The position numbers and the translations under genes were made by a program. DNA of 64,000 nucleotides, taken from NCBI GenBank assembly GCA_028867025.1, contig JAGWHC010000002.1:66561-130560 (forward strand), written 5' to 3'. This document shows, piece after piece, positions 58,345 through 64,000 of the stretch. The DNA comes from Microcaldota archaeon (GTDB taxonomy: Archaea; Micrarchaeota; Micrarchaeia; Micrarchaeales; CABMGC01). The notes below the pieces were generated by a model. It was not told where the DNA came from. It saw only the letters and a program-made list of their open reading frames with translations, and searched no databases. Each line of letters opens with the position of its first letter. The first letter of the stretch is position 1.

Positions 58345-59481
58345 TTGGAGCCCAGGAACAAGGCGGAACTGAAGGGCAGGATACTGCGGCTGCTCAGCGT
58401 CGACGCGAGAATCAGCATGCAGGACCTGGCCAACAGCCTCAAAACGACGAAGGTGAACGCCTACGGCCTGTTCAACGAGGTCGCAAACGAGTACGGACTG
58501 AGGTTCGTGCCCGAGATAAGCATAGACAAGCTCTGGAAGTGGGAGTTCATCAAGAGGGCCAGGCTCAGGACCAAGAGGGGCATACTTGCCGAGGCTGTGG
58601 AGGAACTGCCGCTGACAGGATTCGGCGAGTACCTCGTATTCGTGAAGTTCGTTGGCAAGAAACCGGCTGACGAGGAGATAGTCAAGGCTACCGGCAGTTC
58701 GTATGCGCCACAGTTCATGGCAAAGACAAAAGGCGAGTACGATCTTGTCATATACGCTGTTGAGAGGAGCTACGAGGACGCGGTGCGATTCACAGACACG
58801 CTAAGCAAAAACCTCGGCAAGTACAGGATGCTCGCCTACACCATGCGGGTGTGGGGCAGCTTCGGCTTCTTCCCGCTGAGCAACAAGCTGATAGAGCAGT
58901 TCGACATCTTCGACACCTACAAGAACCTCCTGTTCGGGCTGAACGAGGGCGGCAGGAACACGTTCACAGACATAGGCAAGCACTACAACCAGGGTCCCGC
59001 GCAGATGCTGTACGCGTATGACAGGCTTGCGCGCACGGAGATACTGAGGCGCGTCACCTATTTCGAGTCAAAGCCCAAGAACAGCTACGGGATAATCGCA
59101 GTGGTCAAGACGCAGAGCGAGGGCGAGTTCGAGAACGCGAGGGAGAGGTGGTTCGTCAAGCTTACAAAGGACTACGAGAAGCGGGAGAACGAGTGCGTAT
59201 TTATGTGCGACACTCCGAGCCCCAAGGGGCTCGTGGTGATTGCCGACTTCCCCAGCAAGAGCGCTGCGGGCAGGTTTTTGTCGTCGATGAGATCGAGCCT
59301 GAAGGGTGCGGAGGTGAACAGCATGCAGATGGGCAGGGTGCTGGCCGGCGGCCTCGGAGTGCGCGACTTTGACATGCGCTACACCTCGCAGTACAAGCGC
59401 CTCGAAAGGAAGAAGATGGTGCCCTCTATGGCACAGAAAATGCCAGAAACCCCCATTGAGAATCCGAACGCAATTGATTAG
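58345..59481 (+). CDS. Lrp/AsnC-like transcription regulator
   Basis: The 378-residue protein begins with an AsnC-type helix-turn-helix (ELKGRILRLLSVDARISMQDLANSLKTTKVNAYGLFNEV). Further alpha/beta regions follow that resemble two ligand-binding RAM-like units (GEYLVFVKFVGKKPADEEIVKATGSSYAPQF; SYGIIAVVKTQSEGEFENARERWF). It starts at TTG 58345. Size and duplication suggest an archaeal-specific regulator; the effector is unknown. Confidence 0.75.
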   Translation: MEPRNKAELKGRILRLLSVDARISMQDLANSLKTTKVNAYGLFNEVANEYGLRFVPEISIDKLWKWEFIKRARLRTKRGILAEAVEELPLTGFGEYLVFVKFVGKKPADEEIVKATGSSYAPQFMAKTKGEYDLVIYAVERSYEDAVRFTDTLSKNLGKYRMLAYTMRVWGSFGFFPLSNKLIEQFDIFDTYKNLLFGLNEGGRNTFTDIGKHYNQGPAQMLYAYDRLARTEILRRVTYFESKPKNSYGIIAVVKTQSEGEFENARERWFVKLTKDYEKRENECVFMCDTPSPKGLVVIADFPSKSAAGRFLSSMRSSLKGAEVNSMQMGRVLAGGLGVRDFDMRYTSQYKRLERKKMVPSMAQKMPETPIENPNAID

Positions 59482-59891
59482 GACTGCCTCAGGGGAATAA
59501 CTTTAACAGCCCCGACCCTTCCAAAATCCCTAATGTCATCGGTGAGCACCTCTGCGTCCAGCTCAATCGCCTGTTGCGCGATGATTGCGTCGTTTATCCG
59601 CAGACCGAAGTCTCTGGCGAGCTTAGTGGCCGCTGCAACAGTCTCTGCGGTGATATTCAGGAAATCTACCGCTGGGCTGTTCAAGAACGCGCTTATCCGC
59701 GCATATGCAGCCGCTCCGCCAAAGATTCTCTGCAATTGATGAAATACCTCTGAAACGATTATTACGTTAATGCCTATTCTTCCAGCGCTCGCCGCATGCT
59801 TGTATTTCTCCAAAGCCAAGGCGTGCTCTGGTGAGCTCTCGGACTCGCCAAATATCAGTACGTTTGAGTCCACTATTATAGTCCCGACCAT
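59478..59891 (-). CDS. PIN-domain toxin (VapC-like)
   Basis: The 137-residue protein has the PIN acidic residues in IIVDSNVLIFGE (Asp 8), the VSEVFHQL Glu, NDAIIAQQA and LTDDIRDF. It is encoded just after its antitoxin with a 16-base overlap. VapC toxins cleave tRNA or rRNA. Composition is close to that of neighbours, so this module may be older than the islands. Confidence 0.9.
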   Translation of the reverse strand: MVGTIIVDSNVLIFGESESSPEHALALEKYKHAASAGRIGINVIIVSEVFHQLQRIFGGAAAYARISAFLNSPAVDFLNITAETVAAATKLARDFGLRINDAIIAQQAIELDAEVLTDDIRDFGRVGAVKVIPLRQS

Positions 59892-60133
59892 TGTTCTTCC
59901 TCAAGCTTTTCAAGGAGCTCCCTTGTTATCTTTATCTTGGATTTGAGCGGTCTTTCAATCATGTCGCGCAGCACAGGGTCGGTCTCGATAATGCGCTCTT
60001 TGGAAGGAGAACTTATGCGCGCGCCGCTGCCTTCAATCTCGATTTCCACCGGCTGCTTGTTCTGCAATTTGAGTGCCTTGCGTACCTTCTTCGGAATCCT
60101 TATGCGCCACTTCTGGTCCATCTTTACAAGCAC
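59876..60133 (-). CDS. AbrB/MazE-type antitoxin (VapB-like)
   Basis: The protein (about 85 residues) has a swapped-hairpin AbrB DNA-binding domain, VKMDQKWRIRIPKKVRKALKLQ, then a C-terminal arm that would wrap the toxin (LLEKLEEEQWSGL). The start is uncertain: GTG 60133 gives the most typical N-terminus, with ATG 60121 the alternative. A TATA box at 60166-60175 and the palindrome at 60139-60155 lie upstream. Confidence 0.85.
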   Translation of the reverse strand: MLVKMDQKWRIRIPKKVRKALKLQNKQPVEIEIEGSGARISSPSKERIIETDPVLRDMIERPLKSKIKITRELLEKLEEEQWSGL

Positions 60134-60138
60134 GATAA

Positions 60139-60155
60139 TTCCCACTATTAGAGTG
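60139..60155. promoter_or_regulatory. Inverted repeat operator candidate
   Basis: CCCACT-ATTAG-AGTGGG is a perfect six-base-arm inverted repeat between the antitoxin TATA box and its start. This is where an AbrB antitoxin would repress its operon. Confidence 0.65.
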
Positions 60156-60232
60156 GGAGTATACATATATAAATATTCCTATCTCTAAGTATAAGTAGTG
60201 AAGATGCGAGCAAGTTGCCTGCCGTGTGAATG

Positions 60233-61672
60233 CTATTCCAGCTTGCCCTGCTCCTTCGTGTAAAGGATGAGCTCGGGATGGTGCCTTGGCATCGGGTTTG
60301 CGCGTATGCCGTATATCGCCTTTATCCCCCTATCCAGCGACAGCTCCACAAGCCTCTGCGTTATCACGCCATCCAGCACGATCGCGTAGGCGCCATGCAT
60401 GTCCTGCAGAGTTGTAAGCAGTTCGCGTATGGGCACCTCCTTGATTATGTTGCCGTCGGGCGCGTAGACCCTGCTCCTGAGCGAGCCAGAAAGCTCGACA
60501 AGGCCGTTTGCAAGCTGGGCAAGAAGCGCGCTCTCGAGGACGGGCTTGACCTGCAGGCCCGCATCCCTGGACATCGGCGCCGGCTCTATCTTCTGCAGCG
60601 TTGCATTCTCCTCCTCGTCGTTCCTCAGGTCCTTGATGTAGGGCTTGTCCACCTGCTCGAACATCTCCTCTCCCGGGCTCTCCGGTACAGGACGAGGTGC
60701 CGCGGGCTGCTCCGGTGCACGCTGCTGCGGCTGAGGCGGCGGAAATGTGCGGTGCTGCTGAGGCGGCATGGAATAATGCTGCTCCCTGCCGTTCCTGCCG
60801 TCGCGCCTATCGGCGCGCTGAGCATTCAGCTTCGCCTTCTCTATGCCGAGATACTGCTCTATGGGCTCCTTGCCCCTTAGCGACTTGATCACCTCCTTCC
60901 TTGCCAGCTCCTCTACCTCCTTGCCGTCAGGCGCCCTGGCGACGAAGTCGATGTCGAGAACGTTGAGCAGGCCCCTTATTATCATCTCGCCTCCCCTGTC
61001 TCCGTCGACAAAAACGGTAACCTCCTTCTCAGTTGCGAGGTTGACTATTGTCTTCGGTATGGTGGACGTTGCCCCGCCTATGGCTATCGCGTTTGTTATG
61101 TTGTTTCTCAGCAGGTTGATCACGTCGGCCCTGCCTTCGACGAAGATGACCTCGTCGTTCTTGGATATGTCAGGTCCCGCAGGCAGGTGGTCCGGCCCGT
61201 ATTCCACTATCTCGCTGCTCTTGACCTCGCTCTGCACGAGCTCTGAAAGTTCCTTGCTGTCAGGTATCTCTGTAGCCAGAAGGAGCTTCATGAGCGTCTT
61301 TGCCCTGTCGAGTATCTTCCTGCGCTTCTCCGCTCTCGTGTCCTCTACCTTGTCGACCTGGAACTGGGCCTCGAAAGGCCCCACCCTGTCGACAGATTCG
61401 ACCGCGGCCGCAAGTATGCATGTTTCTACCCTGTCCAGAGATGCCGGCAGGAAGAGCTTACCGTAGGTCTTGCTTCCTGATTGCGAGACGTCTATCTCTA
61501 TCCTCCCGATCTTGCCGCTCTTCTGCAGCTCCCTGAGGTCCAGCTCGTCGCCGAGCAGTCCCTCGGTCTGCCCGAAGACAGCGCCGATTATGTCGGGCTT
61601 GTCAACAAGCCCGTCTATGCTGAACTTGGCCAGCACCATGTACTTTACTATGTCCAAATAAGTTTTTGCCAT
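60233..61672 (-). CDS. dnaG: DnaG-type primase, TOPRIM domain
   Basis: The 479-residue protein is the archaeal DnaG. A helical N-terminal part (about 1-155) precedes the TOPRIM core (EVIFVEGRADVINLLRNNI; VTVFVDGDRGGEMII). A Pro/Gln-rich linker and a further C-terminal domain follow (about 370-479). It is found in archaeal RNA-degradation exosomes and has primase activity in vitro. ATG 61672 is chosen over the adjacent TTG. Confidence 0.93.
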   Translation of the reverse strand: MAKTYLDIVKYMVLAKFSIDGLVDKPDIIGAVFGQTEGLLGDELDLRELQKSGKIGRIEIDVSQSGSKTYGKLFLPASLDRVETCILAAAVESVDRVGPFEAQFQVDKVEDTRAEKRRKILDRAKTLMKLLLATEIPDSKELSELVQSEVKSSEIVEYGPDHLPAGPDISKNDEVIFVEGRADVINLLRNNITNAIAIGGATSTIPKTIVNLATEKEVTVFVDGDRGGEMIIRGLLNVLDIDFVARAPDGKEVEELARKEVIKSLRGKEPIEQYLGIEKAKLNAQRADRRDGRNGREQHYSMPPQQHRTFPPPQPQQRAPEQPAAPRPVPESPGEEMFEQVDKPYIKDLRNDEEENATLQKIEPAPMSRDAGLQVKPVLESALLAQLANGLVELSGSLRSRVYAPDGNIIKEVPIRELLTTLQDMHGAYAIVLDGVITQRLVELSLDRGIKAIYGIRANPMPRHHPELILYTKEQGKLE

Positions 61673-61950
61673 CAAAATCTACCTTTTTCTTGTGTTTTCC
61701 GTGAAGCCATGCGGCTGAACAGCGCGTCTGCTGAATTGCTTTGCGTCCGCCTTGCGCTTGCTTTGCTGCATCTTTCACACTGCGCAGCTGTGGCTAGTAG
61801 AATTCGTGTCTCTGGGCTATCCGCTCTCTACAAAAATAGAGTAAAGTGTAATTTGCCATTGACTAATCCTGTTAGCTCTGAGCTGCATGCATATTGCTCA
61901 GGATACTATTATATACGTTTTCTATAGGTTTACATATAGCAGGCGACTGA

Positions 61951-62337
61951 GTGAGCAGGTACGACAAGGGCGCGAGGAGCGAGAGGGAGCTGCTCAACAT
62001 GCTTGACGGGGAGGGCTATTCTGTGCTCAGGAGCGCCGGCTCCGGGGTGAATGCTCTTTCTCCGGATCTGGTGGCGATGAAGAAGGGCAGGTGCATAGTC
62101 ATCGAGTGCAAGGCCTGGGAGAGGGGCAGCCTCAGCCTTGAACCGGAGCAGTTCGAGAAGATAGTCGAGTGGGAGACAAGGACCGAATTCCCCACCTTTG
62201 TCGCGTGGCGCATGAATGGGATGGGCTGGTTCTTCATCAAGCCGGCTGAGTTCGAGAGGGGGAAGAGCAACTACAACATAACAAGGAAGAAGGTGCTCGC
62301 AATGAACCGCAAGCTGGATGACGTGATCAAGCAGTGA
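61951..62337 (+). CDS. hjc: Holliday junction resolvase Hjc
   Basis: The 128-residue protein has the Hjc nuclease set: KGARSERELLNMLDGEGYSVLRSAGSG (Glu), SPDLVAMKKGRCIVIECKAW (Asp and ExK), and a helical end. It cuts four-way junctions symmetrically. Start is GTG 61951, with a TATA-like element near 61907-61915. The 278 bases upstream (61673-61950) hold no gene I could identify. The stop abuts the convergent membrane protein. Confidence 0.95.
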   Translation: MSRYDKGARSERELLNMLDGEGYSVLRSAGSGVNALSPDLVAMKKGRCIVIECKAWERGSLSLEPEQFEKIVEWETRTEFPTFVAWRMNGMGWFFIKPAEFERGKSNYNITRKKVLAMNRKLDDVIKQ

Positions 62338-62895
62338 TCACGACAGGTCGACTGCGATCGGGCATTTCGCCATGTACTCTGCGTTGCCGCTGACGTAGAG
62401 CCTGTACGGGGTTATGCGCGTGCTGTTCGCCTGGCTGTAGTTCAGGAAGAGCGTCGGCTCGCCTCCTGTCATGCTGAGGCAGTTGCCTATCGTGTTCGTG
62501 GCCAGGCTCACTGCGTGGCCGAGCCCGCCCACTGGATACGTGCACGTGCTGCCGCTGAACACGTAGAAGTCTATGCTTGTGGCGTTCCTTGAGTGCGCCA
62601 CCACCTGCACAAGCTGCGTCGCGCACTGCAGCGTGAATGCGGCGCCGAAGGTGGAGTTGTAAACGGCAACCAGCGCGACCCTCGAGCCGGCCAGGAAGTT
62701 GCTCTTGAAGGTGCTGAACGGCACCGTAAGTGTAGGCAGTATCACTATGAAGAATATGGCGAAGGCGAGCACTATTGGGGCTGCGATCATGAGCGCTGTC
62801 CTCAGGTTGCCAGCCTGCCTCTTCGCCTCCTTCTTGTCGTCGGTTTTCTTATCCGACTTCTGCTGCTTTGCCTTTTCCGCGCCTGTCTTTGCCAT
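62338..62895 (-). CDS. Membrane-anchored four-cysteine surface protein
   Basis: The 185-residue protein has a Lys-rich cytoplasmic tail (1-32), one helix (about 33-55) and an extracytoplasmic domain. The domain starts PFSTFKSNFLAGSRVALVAVYN and has cysteines in QCATQL, STCTYP, GNCLSM and AKCPIA. The same layout appears in the C-terminal part of the next gene, so the two are tandem paralogues. The function is unknown. Confidence 0.75.
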   Translation of the reverse strand: MAKTGAEKAKQQKSDKKTDDKKEAKRQAGNLRTALMIAAPIVLAFAIFFIVILPTLTVPFSTFKSNFLAGSRVALVAVYNSTFGAAFTLQCATQLVQVVAHSRNATSIDFYVFSGSTCTYPVGGLGHAVSLATNTIGNCLSMTGGEPTLFLNYSQANSTRITPYRLYVSGNAEYMAKCPIAVDLS

Positions 62896-62899
62896 GCAA

Positions 62900-64000
62900 C
62901 TACCTGTTCAGGAGGAGCGATACGTAGCAGTCGTTCATCACAGTGCTGTTGCCGCTCACTCTGAGCACGGTTCCGTACAGGGAGTAGATGCCCAGGCTGC
63001 TGCTGGAGCTGTTGGTGAGAACTATCACTGGTATGTTCGCCTTTGCGTAGAAGTTCATGCACGAGTCAACAGTGCTGGTCGTGTTGCCCACTGCGCATAT
63101 GCCGTTCTTGAAGCCAGCGACCACGGCGGTCTTGTTGCCCGCCACCGCAACCGCGCTTATCTTGCTGGCGCAGGTCACCTCGCTTATAGTCGGCGTGCCG
63201 TTTATCGCAACCACGGCATAGCTTGCCGATCTGTAGGCGCTCTGGAACGCGCTGAACGGAGCGGAGGCGCTGGCTCCCTGGAGCAGCGAGTAGGTTACGA
63301 TGAAGTAGATGAAGACTATCACGCCCAGGCCCAGGAATATCCTGCGCCAGTTCTGCGCGGTGCGCCTGTCGGTGCGCAGCTTGTGGTGAAGGCCGAGGTA
63401 CGAGCGCATGAAGAAGAGCGCGACGACGATCACTATGCCTATTATGAGCGAGAGAATTGAGCCGAGCAGCGGAGCAAGTCCCACGGCGCCGGCGTACGAT
63501 AGGCCAAGCGTGGACGCGAGGCCCCTTATGAACGGCGAGTCTGTGCCGCGGGCTATCTCGGTGAACGTGAGCGGAGAGGTGGAGTACTGCATGGCCTTCA
63601 CAGAAAGCGCGTCGACCTGCTTGTCAAGCAGCGAGAGATTGGTGAGTCCACCCGCTGATATCTGGCTGTTGAGCGCGAGCTGCGCCAGCGCCAGGTCCGT
63701 TATTGCAGAGGATGTGGAACTGCTGGAAAGCTGCAGCTCTATCACCCTTGCGGTGTTGTTCCTCGCGCCGTCGACAATGTCAGTGTACGAAGCGTTGAGC
63801 GACGAGTACGTAGCCTGCACCGCCGAATACTGCGTTGAGAGCGTTATGTTGGCCTTGCTGAGGTTGGCGTAGAAGTAGTTGGTAGTTACGTTGACGTAGT
63901 TGCTCATAAGCGCGTTGAGCTGGTTGCGCAGCGTCACGTTGACCACGTGCCCGAGAAGCGAGACGCTGGCATTGACTAGCGCACCGTATCCCGGCACAGT
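62900..64000 (-). CDS. Larger paralogue of the four-cysteine protein (partial, right edge)
   Basis: At least 365 residues are visible and the N-terminus is outside the window. An extracytoplasmic, sequon-rich part comes first, with alternating Asn/Ser/Thr heptad-like stretches. Two membrane helices follow (about 180-200 and 220-240). A C-terminal domain then starts PFSAFQSAYRSASYAVVAIN, with cysteines in VTCAS, NGICAVG, DSCMNF and NDCYVS. This matches the 62338 protein segment by segment. Four bases separate the two genes, so they form an operon. Confidence 0.75.
   Translation of the reverse strand, partial: TVPGYGALVNASVSLLGHVVNVTLRNQLNALMSNYVNVTTNYFYANLSKANITLSTQYSAVQATYSSLNASYTDIVDGARNNTARVIELQLSSSSTSSAITDLALAQLALNSQISAGGLTNLSLLDKQVDALSVKAMQYSTSPLTFTEIARGTDSPFIRGLASTLGLSYAGAVGLAPLLGSILSLIIGIVIVVALFFMRSYLGLHHKLRTDRRTAQNWRRIFLGLGVIVFIYFIVTYSLLQGASASAPFSAFQSAYRSASYAVVAINGTPTISEVTCASKISAVAVAGNKTAVVAGFKNGICAVGNTTSTVDSCMNFYAKANIPVIVLTNSSSSSLGIYSLYGTVLRVSGNSTVMNDCYVSLLLNR

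Noticed and set aside
61673-61950. Possible small RNA between dnaG and hjc
   Set aside because: I searched by eye for box C/D motifs, hairpins with U-runs and small frames and found nothing convincing.

Overview
The window is a gene-dense stretch of an archaeal chromosome, probably from a small-genome DPANN-type lineage. Candidate Micrarchaeota is my best guess, but that is inference. Evidence for an archaeon: release factor aRF1 (NIKS and GGQ motifs), RfcL, TOPRIM-type DnaG, Hjc, RpoK, EF-2, ribosomal proteins L7Ae, S28e, L24e and L30e, two histone-fold proteins, an HMG-CoA synthase-like enzyme, geranylgeranyl reductase, and TATA boxes 20-30 bases before many start codons with almost no leader. 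Several starts were moved to internal ATGs on that promoter spacing.

Layout. 1-10 kb: a secreted protein with a 19-glycine linker (runs off the left edge), a spermidine-synthase-like enzyme, aldo/keto reductase, glycosyltransferase, a VKOR/DUF929 oxidative-folding pair, HMG-CoA synthase and a Hef-like helicase. 10.1-11.6 kb: tRNA-Phe followed by an AT-rich island (C39-like peptidase, RHH/PIN toxin-antitoxin pair, small antitoxin-like ORF) that carries degenerate copies of the tRNA 3' end. 11.6-28.5 kb: trpS, cysS, MFS transporter, two near-identical tRNA-Gly genes, HD phosphohydrolase, acylphosphatase, beta-CASP nuclease, GT4, L15/L30, pheS-pheT, rfcL and tRNA-Glu. 28.5-36.2 kb: membrane and secreted proteins, RNase P RNA (minus strand), BofA-like protein, histone, GNAT, thiI and L24e. 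36-42.5 kb: S28e/L7Ae with a kink-turn-like leader, a duplicated NDT-like protein, EF-2, S7, S12, L30e and signal peptidase. 42.5-51 kb: SMC, site-2 protease, metallophosphoesterase, geranylgeranyl reductase, rpoK, GT2, then a 730-bp element bounded by 53-bp perfect repeats of the tRNA-Leu 3' half and carrying a wHTH/RelE-like pair. 51-64 kb: serS, prf1, a second histone, GlcNAc-1-P transferase, Bcp peroxiredoxin, PLD-like, VIT/CCC1-like and AsnC-like proteins, an AbrB/PIN pair, dnaG, hjc, and two tandem paralogous four-cysteine membrane proteins, the second running off the right edge.

Most of the window is housekeeping information processing and envelope biogenesis. Accessory DNA is confined to the two tRNA-associated islands and the AbrB/PIN pair. 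No stretch over 300 bases lacks a gene or RNA. The longest apparently empty gaps are 61673-61950 and 55076-55299 (the latter with three TATA-like boxes). No CRISPR array, rRNA or intact transposase was seen.
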